Part shown: positions 51,139 through 59,021 of the stretch, in pieces
Layout: each line of letters starts with the position of its first letter
Position numbering within the stretch: the first letter of the stretch is position 1
Assembly (NCBI RefSeq): GCF_000412635.1
Contig: NZ_ASTG01000009.1
Location: forward strand, 62,001-126,000
Reading direction: 5' to 3'
DNA length: 64,000 nucleotides
Source: Sphingobium bisphenolivorans
GTDB lineage: Bacteria; Pseudomonadota; Alphaproteobacteria; Sphingomonadales; Sphingomonadaceae
Translations under genes and position numbers: made by a program
The notes under the pieces: model-generated
Databases searched by the model: none
Told to the model about the DNA's origin: nothing
What the model saw: the letters and a program-made list of their open reading frames with translations, nothing else

Positions 51139-51856
51139 AACAAGCGCAGCTCTGGCGGGGGCGATGTTCGCTTCCGTCAGCGCTCAGCCCGCCCTTGCCC
51201 AATATGCGGACGGGGTGTCTGCCACAGTCGAGCTTGCCAGTGAGGAGCGCCGACGCGGGCTTGGCTGGAGCGATGGCGATCCCGTGGTACGCGGCACACT
51301 GTCGATCCCGATTGTCGAAGGGCTGAGCCTGGAGGGCACGGCTGTGTCATTATGGCACAGCAGCCGGCATGGGGGCGCCGACGCAGCTATAGACTTGGGC
51401 GCGGCCTATGTGCGGCAGATCGGCGGCTGGCGCTTCTGGGCAGAGGGGCGCTATCATCTGTTCCCCGGAGCCTCCCATCAAGGCTATGGCGAAGCAGGCG
51501 CTGGAGCCGGATTCCTGATCGGACCCGCCGCTATCGATCTCAGCGGCAGCTATGCGCCGCGTCAGTCGGCGATCGGCGGCGACAACCTCTATCTCGCGGC
51601 ATCGGCGGCGATGGGGCTGCCCGGAACGCCGCTGACCGTTTCGGCGCGGATCGGGCGCTCCTCGGGCGATGTGCGCAATCCGGTGAGCGCGATGCGTCTG
51701 CGGCCCGATGGTGCCTATTGGGACCATGGCGTCAGTCTTGATTATCTGAAGGGACGCTGGTTCGCCGGACTGCGTTACGCCAACAGCAGCATCGATGGAC
51801 CGGGAGCAAAGCATGCCGGCGCTAGCCTTATCGGGCGAGTGGGCTTGAGCCTCTAA
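51125..51856 (+). CDS. TorF-like putative outer-membrane porin
   Basis: A 243-residue protein with a signal peptide (MLPIRTSAALAGAMFASVSA, cleavage near ALAQ) from a TTG start at 51125. The mature part looks like an outer-membrane beta barrel with alternating aromatic and polar residues (GVSATVELASEERRRGLGWS, GTLSIPIVEGLSLEGTAVSL, WFAGLRYANSSI) and ends with ASLIGRVGLSL, a typical barrel C-terminus with aliphatic final residue. This resembles the TorF/TIGR02001 group. Substrate not known. An internal ATG at 51164 is a weaker alternative. Confidence 0.72.
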   Translation: MLPIRTSAALAGAMFASVSAQPALAQYADGVSATVELASEERRRGLGWSDGDPVVRGTLSIPIVEGLSLEGTAVSLWHSSRHGGADAAIDLGAAYVRQIGGWRFWAEGRYHLFPGASHQGYGEAGAGAGFLIGPAAIDLSGSYAPRQSAIGGDNLYLAASAAMGLPGTPLTVSARIGRSSGDVRNPVSAMRLRPDGAYWDHGVSLDYLKGRWFAGLRYANSSIDGPGAKHAGASLIGRVGLSL

Positions 51857-51862
51857 ACCATC

Positions 51863-51888
51863 GTCATCCTCGCGAAAGCGGGGATGAC
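51863..51888 (+). repeat. GAAA-loop hairpin between convergent porin and EAL genes
   Basis: GTCATCCTCGC, loop GAAA, GCGGGGATGAC forms an 11-bp stem (one T-G pair). It is the same repeat type as at 47036-47126. Between two convergent genes it may serve as a terminator for both. Confidence 0.65.
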
Positions 51889-51911
51889 AAAGATGCCTGA
51901 TACGTGGCGCT

Positions 51912-53930
51912 TCACGCCTTCAGCGCCATCGTCACCAGATCAGCGGAGGACACACCCGCCGAGCGCAGGAAGCCCTGATAATAATCGCACCCCTCCCGCG
52001 TCAGCAGGTCTAGCTGCTGCTCTGTTTCGACGCCCTCTGCGATCACCTTGAGGCCGAGCGATTTCGCCATGTGGATCACGCCCCGCACGACGATGCGGTC
52101 GCGGGCGGTGCCCGCGATATCCTGGGCGAGGCCGCTGTCGATCTTCAGATAATCGAGCGGCAGGCTCTTGAGGTAAGCAAGGCTGGAATAGCCCGTACCG
52201 AAATCATCGACTGCGACCGCCAGCCCCTCGTCGCGCAGCGCGGTGAGGAGGGTGGCGGCCGCCCCGACATCTTCGATCAGGCCGCTTTCGGTAATCTCAA
52301 CCGTCAGGCGGGAGCGGGGAAAGCCGCTGGTGTCGATTAAATTCAGGAACTGCGGCATGAAACCGGGCTGCGCGATATCCGCCGCCGTGACGTTGATCGA
52401 CAGGCGAAGATGGGACAAGGCTCGCGGCCAGCCCGCCGCCTGCCGCAACGCTTCCGCCTGGATGTGGGCGGAGAGCGGCAGCATATAGTCGGACCGCTCC
52501 GCCGTCGCGAACAGCATGCCGGCACCCAGCGAGCCATATTGTGGATGATTCCAGCGGGCGAGCGCCTCTACGCCGACCACCGCCTCACCCTCGACGGCAT
52601 ATTGCGGCTGGAAGACGATCCCGATCTCGCCCCGATGCAGGGCGAGGCGAAGGTCGGTTTCCAGCTGGTCGGCATCGACCTGCCGGCTGCGCTTTTCGGC
52701 GGAGAAGATGCGTATCCCCTCGCCGCCCGCCTGCCGTGCGTCCGACAGCGCGGTCCCTGCTCGGCGCAGGAGCGCGGTCGCATCATCGTCCGCCCGTGAC
52801 TGGGCTATGCCGCAGCGCGCCGTCAGGCGGATAAGATGATCGCCCGCGCTGAACGGACGACCGATGGCGCCGATCAGCTGGCGCGCGAGGAAGGTTGCCC
52901 GATCGCTCGTGGCAGCGTCGCCGACCAGGCCGATGAGAAATTCGGTGCCGGCGATCCGCGCCACCATCGCGTCAGGCGCGGCATCCGCCGTCATGCGCTC
53001 GATCCGGCGGGCGATGCGGCCAAGCAGGGCATCGCCGACGACCTGGCCATAGGCCGCGTTCATGCGGTCGAATTGACTGATCGACAACAGCAGCGCCGTG
53101 GTCGCCAGCCCCTGCCGGCGGTCGAGCCAGTCGAGCGCCGCCTGCCGCGAGCGCAGCCCGGTCAGTTCATCCCGGCCGGCCGCTTCCCGTCCATGCGCTT
53201 CCGACAGCCATTCGACATCGGCGGCGACCAAGCCATCGATCAGGCGCAGATGGTGGACGAGCCGATCGCCCGGCTGACCAGGCGCCGCGTGGGCGAAGGC
53301 TTCGGCCCGGCCCGATCGCATCATGCCCCTCAAGGCCGCGATCACGGAGCGCCGCTCCGGCCGGGGCAGCCGGCGGATGAAGCGTGCAGTACTGATGCGA
53401 TCCTGCTCGACGCCCAGATGACGCGCCAGATTGTCGCTGAGGCGGATGGTCCCGCAACCAGGTTCCATTTCCCAGAAGAGCGCGTCGCCGCGCCGGATGC
53501 GTTGCGCCCGCGCGCTATGGGTGACGCCGCCGCCCAGCCGATCGACAAGCCGCTGCGCGGAGGCAAGCGTGGCGCGCATCGCCTCCTGCGTGAAAGGCGC
53601 GCCCAGGAAATGGGTGGCCCCCGCCGCGAGCAGGGCCGGCACGGCGGCGAGTTCGCGCGCATCCACCAGAGCGACCAACGCCCCGCAGCCGGCATCGACC
53701 GCCGGCACGATGGACGCGATCAACCGAATGTCGCCCTCCGCGACGCCGCGCATGTCGACCAGCGCGATCTGCGCGTCGCTGTGCAGGAAGCGCTGCGCCG
53801 CATCTGTTGGCCGCCGAGCCGCCATCGCCCGCCAGCCCGCCTCGGCCGCCGCTTGGGAAAGACCGTCGCGATCGCCGGGGGAGAGGATGAAGAGACTGCG
53901 CTGGCCGTCCAGTGCGGTTCGCCCGCTCAC
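51912..53930 (-). CDS. EAL-domain c-di-GMP phosphodiesterase with degenerate GGDEF
   Basis: A 672-residue protein. GTG 53930 is the start because AAGGAG lies 8 nt upstream; the open frame before it lacks one. Residues about 10-125 look like a pseudo-receiver domain (FILSPGDRDGLSQAAAEAGW; IALVDMRG). A linker follows, then a GGDEF-like domain near 255-415 in which the active-site motif is AGTEF instead of GGDEF, so it should not make c-di-GMP. The EAL domain is intact in visible motifs: VEALARWNHP, DDFGTGYSSLAYLKSL, DYLKIDSGL and AEGVETEQQLDLL. It likely degrades c-di-GMP, possibly regulated by GTP. Confidence 0.92.
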   Translation of the reverse strand: MSGRTALDGQRSLFILSPGDRDGLSQAAAEAGWRAMAARRPTDAAQRFLHSDAQIALVDMRGVAEGDIRLIASIVPAVDAGCGALVALVDARELAAVPALLAAGATHFLGAPFTQEAMRATLASAQRLVDRLGGGVTHSARAQRIRRGDALFWEMEPGCGTIRLSDNLARHLGVEQDRISTARFIRRLPRPERRSVIAALRGMMRSGRAEAFAHAAPGQPGDRLVHHLRLIDGLVAADVEWLSEAHGREAAGRDELTGLRSRQAALDWLDRRQGLATTALLLSISQFDRMNAAYGQVVGDALLGRIARRIERMTADAAPDAMVARIAGTEFLIGLVGDAATSDRATFLARQLIGAIGRPFSAGDHLIRLTARCGIAQSRADDDATALLRRAGTALSDARQAGGEGIRIFSAEKRSRQVDADQLETDLRLALHRGEIGIVFQPQYAVEGEAVVGVEALARWNHPQYGSLGAGMLFATAERSDYMLPLSAHIQAEALRQAAGWPRALSHLRLSINVTAADIAQPGFMPQFLNLIDTSGFPRSRLTVEITESGLIEDVGAAATLLTALRDEGLAVAVDDFGTGYSSLAYLKSLPLDYLKIDSGLAQDIAGTARDRIVVRGVIHMAKSLGLKVIAEGVETEQQLDLLTREGCDYYQGFLRSAGVSSADLVTMALKA

Positions 53931-54056
53931 AGATGATACTCCTTGGGACGGCGCATGGCCGATCGATAGCAGAAATCGGTTACCGACCTGTTCACGCTCC
54001 TGCAAGCCGCACTGTGATACTTGCGCATGACGGGGTCATCGCCTAGCTTCCGGCCG

Positions 54057-55067
54057 ATGGAGACGGTCACCCTTCCGCGCAATATGCTGACTGATGCGCT
54101 TGGCCGACGGATCAGCTATTTGCGGATCTCTGTTACGGACCGCTGCGATCTGCGCTGCCGTTATTGCATGGCGGAGCGCATGACTTTCCTCCCCAAGGAC
54201 CGTGTGCTGACGCTGGAGGAGATCGCGCTGCTGGCCGATCTGTTCATTGCGCGCGGCATCCGCAAGATCAGGCTCACGGGCGGCGAGCCGCTGGTGCGCC
54301 GTGACATCACCGACCTTGCCCGCAGGATCGGCCGGCATCTGGGCGACGGGCTGGAGGAGTTGACGCTCACCACCAACGGGACGCGGCTGGCTCAGCATGC
54401 TGACGATCTTTACGACGCCGGGATCAGGCGCATCAATGTCAGCCTCGACAGCCTCGACCCCGATCGCTTCGCCCATGTGACGCGCAATGGCGACATTCGT
54501 CAGGTGTTCGAGGGTCTGCGCGCCGCCCGATCGGCCGGACTGGCGGTCAAGATCAACATGGTGGCGTTGAAGGGCATCAACGAGGATGAGATCCTGCCGA
54601 TGATCCGCTGGTGCGACAGCCAGGGCTTCGACCTGACGCTGATCGAAACCATGCCGCTGGGCGACACGGGCGAGGACAGGACAGATCATTATCTCCCGCT
54701 GACGCAGGTCGCCGACATGATCCGGCAGCATCATCCGCTGACGCCTGTCGGCCATCGCACGGGGGGCCCGGCGCGCTATCATTCGGTCGCGGGGATGAAC
54801 GCCAGGCTCGGTCTCATCACCCCGCTCACCCAAAATTTCTGCTCCGACTGCAATCGCATGCGCATAACGTGCGAGGGCAAGATTTTCATGTGCCTAGGCC
54901 ATGACGACCATGTCGACCTGAAGACGGCCTTCCGAACGGGCGGCCTGGGCGCTGTCGAGCCACTGATCGACCGGGCGTTGCGGCTCAAGCCCGCGAAGCA
55001 CGACTTCCAGATCGGCAAGGGCCTGCAGCCTGCCGTTCGGCGCCACATGAGTTCCACCGGCGGATGA
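54057..55067 (+). CDS. moaA: GTP 3',8-cyclase MoaA
   Basis: A 336-residue radical-SAM enzyme for the first step of molybdenum cofactor synthesis. The SAM-cluster motif is TDRCDLRCRYCMAERM (CxxxCxxC). The C-terminal second cluster is FCSDCNRMRITCEGKIFMCL. TGGEPLVRRD and SLDSLDPDRF are typical. The start is uncertain: ATG 54057, 54027 or 54084 are possible, none with a good ribosome binding site. The stop overlaps nadK by 4 bases. Divergent from the EAL gene. Confidence 0.95.
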   Translation: METVTLPRNMLTDALGRRISYLRISVTDRCDLRCRYCMAERMTFLPKDRVLTLEEIALLADLFIARGIRKIRLTGGEPLVRRDITDLARRIGRHLGDGLEELTLTTNGTRLAQHADDLYDAGIRRINVSLDSLDPDRFAHVTRNGDIRQVFEGLRAARSAGLAVKINMVALKGINEDEILPMIRWCDSQGFDLTLIETMPLGDTGEDRTDHYLPLTQVADMIRQHHPLTPVGHRTGGPARYHSVAGMNARLGLITPLTQNFCSDCNRMRITCEGKIFMCLGHDDHVDLKTAFRTGGLGAVEPLIDRALRLKPAKHDFQIGKGLQPAVRRHMSSTGG

Positions 55068-55840
55068 GCGTCGAAGTGCGGCGCGCCCTGGTCGCGTCCC
55101 CTACTCCCCCCGCCAAGGCGGCGGAAGATCGGCTGCGCGGAGCCTATGACTTCGTGCCCGTAGAGCAGGCCGACATGGTGATTGCGCTCGGCGGTGACGG
55201 CTTCATGCTGCAGACACTGCATTCGATGCTGGAGGGGCGGCGCATCTTGCCCGTTTTCGGCATGAACCTGGGCACGGTCGGCTTCCTGATGAACGAGTGG
55301 CGGCTGGAGCGGCTGGAGCAGCGGATAGACGCGGCCAAGCATTTCAAGGTCAATCCGCTGCGGATGACGGTGGATACGGTCGATGGGGAACGCTTTTCCA
55401 TTCCCGCGATCAACGAGGTGTCGCTTCTGCGCGAAACGCGCCAGACGGCGAAACTGGAGGTGAAGGTCAACGAGCGCACCGTACTGCCCGAACTGGTGTG
55501 CGATGGCGTGCTGGTCGCAACCCCTGCCGGATCGACCGCCTATAATCTTTCCGCCCATGGCCCGATCCTGCCGCTGGGTTCGGCCCTGATGGCCTTGACG
55601 CCGATCAGTCCCTTCCGTCCCCGCCGGTGGCGCGGCGCAATATTGCCGGAAAATACGATCATCGAATTCTCGGTACTCGACCCGGTCAAGCGCCCCGTCA
55701 GCGCGGTAGCCGACCAGCGTGAGGTGCGCGATATCGCGCATGTGGAAGTCAGGATCGACCGCGCGACGCCACTCACCCTGCTTTTCGACCCGGAACACAC
55801 GCTGGATGACCGCATCGCAGCGGAGCAATTCATCGCCTGA
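55064..55840 (+). CDS. nadK: NAD kinase
   Basis: A 258-residue enzyme that makes NADP from NAD and ATP. The GGDG motif is VIALGGDGFMLQTLHSM, followed by NLGTVGFLMNEW. The substrate-binding region is INEVSLLRETRQTAKLEV, and the ATP/NAD site DGVLVATPAGSTAYNLSAHG. The start ATG 55064 overlaps the moaA stop. tRNA-Asn follows on the same strand 78 bp later. Confidence 0.95.
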   Translation: MSVEVRRALVASPTPPAKAAEDRLRGAYDFVPVEQADMVIALGGDGFMLQTLHSMLEGRRILPVFGMNLGTVGFLMNEWRLERLEQRIDAAKHFKVNPLRMTVDTVDGERFSIPAINEVSLLRETRQTAKLEVKVNERTVLPELVCDGVLVATPAGSTAYNLSAHGPILPLGSALMALTPISPFRPRRWRGAILPENTIIEFSVLDPVKRPVSAVADQREVRDIAHVEVRIDRATPLTLLFDPEHTLDDRIAAEQFIA

Positions 55841-55918
55841 AAAAAAGTTGAATTTGGCGCTTGCCAACAGGAAAATCTGGCTGCATATGCGCGGCCTGCC
55901 CGGCGCAAGTCAGGCTGC

Positions 55919-55993
55919 TCCCCGATAGCTCAGCGGTAGAGCATTCGACTGTTAATCGAATGGCCGTAGGTTCGAATCCTACTCGGGGAGCCA
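55919..55993 (+). tRNA. tRNA-Asn (anticodon GTT)
   Basis: The acceptor strands TCCCCGA (55919-55925) and TCGGGGA (55983-55989) pair perfectly, with discriminator G at 55990 and an encoded CCA at 55991-55993. The D arm contains AGCTCAGCGGTAGAGC, the anticodon loop is CTGTTAA (anticodon GTT), and the T arm has GTTCGAATCC. No insertion of mobile DNA is seen next to it. Confidence 0.97.
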
Positions 55994-56050
55994 CTATTAC
56001 CCTTTCCGGCGGGTACAAAAATGGCCGGACTTCCGATAGTTGAGATGCGC

Positions 56051-56075
56051 GGCGGCAGGTACGCCGCCATGTTTT
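56051..56075 (+). terminator. hairpin downstream of tRNA-Asn, possible terminator
   Basis: GGCGGC (56051-56056), loop AGGTAC, GCCGCC (56063-56068), then ATGTTTTC. A short stem with a brief T run 58 bp after the tRNA. The rest of the 249-bp gap to the next gene holds no other supported gene. Confidence 0.4.
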
Positions 56076-56167
56076 CGTATACGCTGATGATGTTGGTGGC
56101 TTCACCTCACCGCGGAAACGCCCACGAGCAACCAGGTTCCTGGCCCCGCCCCCACGCACGACGTGCC

Positions 56168-56200
56168 AAAAGGAAAAGGGCGGCACCCGCAGGTCCGCCC
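56168..56200 (-). terminator. rho-independent terminator of the SPOR lipoprotein gene
   Basis: On the minus strand GGGCGG pairs with CCGCCC, with an inner ACC/GGT stem and TGCG loop, followed by TTTTCCTTTT. It lies 43 bp after the stop of the minus-strand SPOR gene. Confidence 0.72.
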
Positions 56201-56242
56201 CCCTCTTCATAGGCTATAACGGCGTCTTCGCCGCGCCCCAGC

Positions 56243-57544
56243 TCAGCGCGAGGCAAGCTGGCGCGGTCGAGCGGTGAGCGCCCAGCGCTGCGGGGCTGCG
56301 TCCGGCGCATTTTCGCGCACGAAACATTGGCCTCTGCGCGTCTTGATCGCGCGGCAGAGGGCCACGGCCTCTGCACGATCGTCGAAGCCGCTGAGGGCAA
56401 GGCGCGCATAGGTTGCGCCATTAACGGTAATCTGGCTGGTCACGACGGGCAGCGATGCGATCATGCTGTTGCTGCGCGCCATGGCATACCATTTTTCCTT
56501 GGCAATCGCATTATTGTCATAGGCGCCTAGCTGAACCACCCAATGGCTGTTACCCTTGCCCGCAGGCCTGAACGCAACCTGATGTGCGCCCACGGGAGCA
56601 GCGCTGCGCCGCAGGGTAGCGGCCGGGCGGGGAGCGGCGATGCGCACCGCCTCCGACACCGGCGCGGACAGGGCCTGGATCACCGGAGCAGGCGCGGCAA
56701 TCGGCTCGACAGCCGCCATCTCAGCAGGCGATGCTTCTGTCGCTGGTGGCGAAGACACTTCCTCGACCGGCGCCGCTTGCGCCATCTGCACGGGCGCCGT
56801 TTCGGGCGCGAGCGCAAGAGCCACCGGCTGGCCGGCGTCCGCCGCATCGATCGTCACGCCCATCAACGCAGCCACCCGCTGCGGCGCAGCGCCGGGCGCA
56901 GCGGTCTGGGCCCATTGCGCAACACGCTGGTTGGCGGCGAGCGGTTCCAGATCGAAGCCCGCCATCACGCGCGCATCCTTCCATCGTCCCGCCAGCGCGT
57001 AAGCATAGGCGAGGTTTTGGCGCGTGCGCGCGGTGGCGGAAGGATCGTGGATCATTTCGGACAGGATGCGCACCCCTTCATCGGGGTCGCCCGCCATCGC
57101 CATGGCAAGACCATAGTCTCCCGCAGGCACATTGTCCGCATTCGCGCCAAGCAGCTGGCGCGCTGCCTCATTCTTCCCAAGCGCCGCCTGCACGAGTGCG
57201 AGGCTGACGATGGTCGATGCGTCCTTGCTACCCAGCGTCATGGCGTCGGTCAGCGCCGTTTCCGCCGAAGCGAAGCGGCCCGCAGCCATATATGCTCGCC
57301 CCAGCAACTGACGATAGCCAACGTCGCGCGGCGCGGTCTGAACCGCCGCCTCGGCCGCCGCGATTGCTCGGCCAGTGTCATGATCGGCCAGTGCCTTCTG
57401 CGTGGCGATGGCGAGCCGATCCGCGCTGTTCTCGCGTTGCGGCGCGATGGCGGAGGGGCGGAAAGCGGCGCCGGTGCATCCCACCATGGTCGTTCCGACG
57501 ATCAGCGAGGAAATCGCCGCCTTCGTGAAAGCTGTCCGCTTCAT
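56243..57544 (-). CDS. TPR lipoprotein with C-terminal SPOR domain
   Basis: A 433-residue protein starting at ATG 57544. The N-terminus (MKRTAFTKAAISSLIVGTTM, then VGC) is a lipoprotein-type signal with Cys near residue 23. TPR-like helices follow (ATQKALADHDTGRAIAAAEA; AYMAAGRFASAETALTDAMT; AYAYALAGRWKDARVMAGF). A long Ala/Pro-rich linker leads to a SPOR domain at the end (HWVVQLGAYDNNAIAKEKWY, then ALCRAIKTRRGQCFV). SPOR domains bind denuded glycan strands at septa. It is 14 bp after the RHH gene stop, so it is the third gene of the parA-rhh-spor unit. Confidence 0.85.
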   Translation of the reverse strand: MKRTAFTKAAISSLIVGTTMVGCTGAAFRPSAIAPQRENSADRLAIATQKALADHDTGRAIAAAEAAVQTAPRDVGYRQLLGRAYMAAGRFASAETALTDAMTLGSKDASTIVSLALVQAALGKNEAARQLLGANADNVPAGDYGLAMAMAGDPDEGVRILSEMIHDPSATARTRQNLAYAYALAGRWKDARVMAGFDLEPLAANQRVAQWAQTAAPGAAPQRVAALMGVTIDAADAGQPVALALAPETAPVQMAQAAPVEEVSSPPATEASPAEMAAVEPIAAPAPVIQALSAPVSEAVRIAAPRPAATLRRSAAPVGAHQVAFRPAGKGNSHWVVQLGAYDNNAIAKEKWYAMARSNSMIASLPVVTSQITVNGATYARLALSGFDDRAEAVALCRAIKTRRGQCFVRENAPDAAPQRWALTARPRQLASR

Positions 57545-57558
57545 GCTGCTGCCTCTGC

Positions 57559-58107
57559 TCAATTCTTGTCGCCACCGCGCGGCAGTTGCTGCGCCAGACG
57601 ATCGATCTCGGGAATGCTGCTGAGGTACGTGTCGAGCGCCTCTGTCACGATCTGCTGCGCCGACCGGCGCGCGACCGCGCTGGCAAGGCGCAGCTTCAAA
57701 TGCCGGTCGCCATCCAAGCGCAGGGTGAACGCCGCCTTGCGGCCTACCGTGACGGCTGCGGCCTCTATCTTGGACGGCTTGTTCGCCTTTCGGACTTTCT
57801 TCGGCGGAGCCGGCTGGGCGATCCGCTCCGCCAGTTCCTCCCGCTCGGTCACCACCGGCGGCACCGGCGCAGCGGCGGGGATCGGCGTCATGGGCGTCAG
57901 CCCCGCCACGGAGCGCGCTTCAACAGGCGCAGGCTCGGGCTGGGTGACGTCAAATCCCATGTCGTTCCAGCCAAGATCCTCCTGCAATGCGGTCGCGCCA
58001 GCTGTCATGCCAAAGCCCATCATCGGCCGGCGCATTGCAGGCGATGCCGCGCCCTTGCGGGCGAGAAGGCCGGAGGTCAGGGAAGCGAGGGGTTTCGGTT
58101 CAGCCAT
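57559..58107 (-). CDS. ribbon-helix-helix-type partner of ParA
   Basis: A 182-residue protein from ATG 58107, preceded by GGGGGAT. The first two thirds are disordered (MAEPKPLASLTSGLLARKGA and a Pro/Ala stretch). The C-terminal 60 residues look like a ribbon-helix-helix fold: KAAFTLRLDGDRHLKLRLAS then RSAQQIVTEALDTYLSSIPE. Such small proteins often bind DNA and partner with ParA ATPases. It lies 14 bp after the parA-like gene. A longer open frame that extends over parA is a shadow. Confidence 0.78.
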   Translation of the reverse strand: MAEPKPLASLTSGLLARKGAASPAMRRPMMGFGMTAGATALQEDLGWNDMGFDVTQPEPAPVEARSVAGLTPMTPIPAAAPVPPVVTEREELAERIAQPAPPKKVRKANKPSKIEAAAVTVGRKAAFTLRLDGDRHLKLRLASAVARRSAQQIVTEALDTYLSSIPEIDRLAQQLPRGGDKN

Positions 58108-58121
58108 GATGTCTATCCCCC

Positions 58122-58844
58122 TCACTGGCCCATGACGCGGCGGCCGAAGCCGCCATTCGCGGGTCGGACGGTGCCGGCCGTGCCCACGGTGCCGTGCGGC
58201 ACGGAGAAGACGGTGCGGCGGAAATTCTTTTCGAGCCGATCCGACACATAGGTCCACAACTGCGTGACTTCGCCTGCGGAGCGGCCGTTGGGGTCCACCT
58301 CCATCACGGTGCGGCCGTCGATCATCGACGCGGCGAAGTCCGTGCGGTGATGCAGCGTGACCGGCGCCACCGTCCCATGTTGGGACAGCGCAACCGCTGC
58401 TTCGGACGTGATCCGGGCCTTGGGCGTGGCGGCGTTGACCACGAAGATCAGCGGCTTGCCCGCGCGCTCGCACAGGTCGACCGTAGCGCCAACGGCGCGT
58501 AGATCGTGAGGGCTTGGGCGGGTGGGAACGACGATCAGTTCGGCAACCGAAATGACACTCTGAATCGCCATGGTGATGGCGGGCGGCGTATCGATGACCG
58601 CCAGCTTGAAGCCCTGCTGGCGCAATATCTCGAGGTCTGCGGCGAGCCGGGCCACCGTGGTCTGGGCGAACGCGGGAAGTTCGGCCTCGCGCTCGTTCCA
58701 CCAGTCGGCGAGCGACCCCTGCGGATCGATGTCGATCAGCACGACCGGACCCGCGCCCGACAGCTGGGCCTGAACGGCCAGATGGCCTGACAGGGTGGTC
58801 TTGCCCGACCCTCCCTTTTGCGATGCCAATGCAAGAATCCGCAC
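58122..58844 (-). CDS. ParA family ATPase (orphan, chromosomal)
   Basis: A 240-residue ATPase. The deviant Walker A is ASQKGGSGKTTLSGHLAVQA (Lys about 10 and 15). Walker B-like VVLIDIDPQGSLADWW and the LAVIDTPPAITMAIQSVISV segment follow. The protein lacks the N-terminal HTH of chromosomal partition ParA, so it belongs to the short, orphan type that positions large protein clusters or acts in other cell-pole tasks. GTG 58844 is chosen for GGGGGA upstream; ATG 58886 is in frame but lacks it. First gene of parA-rhh-spor, and divergent from the Sel1-SPOR gene. Confidence 0.92.
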   Translation of the reverse strand: MRILALASQKGGSGKTTLSGHLAVQAQLSGAGPVVLIDIDPQGSLADWWNEREAELPAFAQTTVARLAADLEILRQQGFKLAVIDTPPAITMAIQSVISVAELIVVPTRPSPHDLRAVGATVDLCERAGKPLIFVVNAATPKARITSEAAVALSQHGTVAPVTLHHRTDFAASMIDGRTVMEVDPNGRSAGEVTQLWTYVSDRLEKNFRRTVFSVPHGTVGTAGTVRPANGGFGRRVMGQ

Positions 58845-58902
58845 GCAACTTCCCCCAGAAAATTCAATTCCCTGCCGGATTGCCATGGCCCCGCCTAAGA
58901 TT

Positions 58903-59004
58903 TGGTTAACGTAGCCGACAGGTTCGCAGCCCTTCGGTAAAGGGCTGTTATTTGCGCTAAGTCGCTATTAACCTCGTTAAGTCATAGCGTGCGTCGAACC
59001 TGTC
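58903..59004. promoter_or_regulatory. intergenic region between parA and the Sel1-SPOR gene with inverted repeat
   Basis: GACAGGTTCG (58917-58926) is exactly repeated in inverse orientation as CGAACCTGTC (58995-59004). Between them lie a hairpin AGCCCTT-CGGTA-AAGGGCT (58928-58946) and two TTAA-type motifs (TTAACC at 58968 and TTAA at 58977), with a further TTAAC at 58906. The symmetrical 10-base arms in a divergent promoter region suggest a protein operator, possibly for the RHH protein. Not proven. Confidence 0.5.
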
Positions 59005-59021
59005 CGTGAGGGAGCGTGTAC

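Noticed and set aside
55919..56242. Possible integrated element at tRNA-Asn
   Set aside because: No integrase, no repeat of the tRNA 3' end and no shift in gene content were seen after the tRNA.
57559..58848. A single long minus-strand frame joining the RHH gene with sequence over the ParA gene
   Set aside because: The ParA gene is in another frame with intact Walker motifs. Only the part from ATG 58107 is protein-like, so it is not a fusion.
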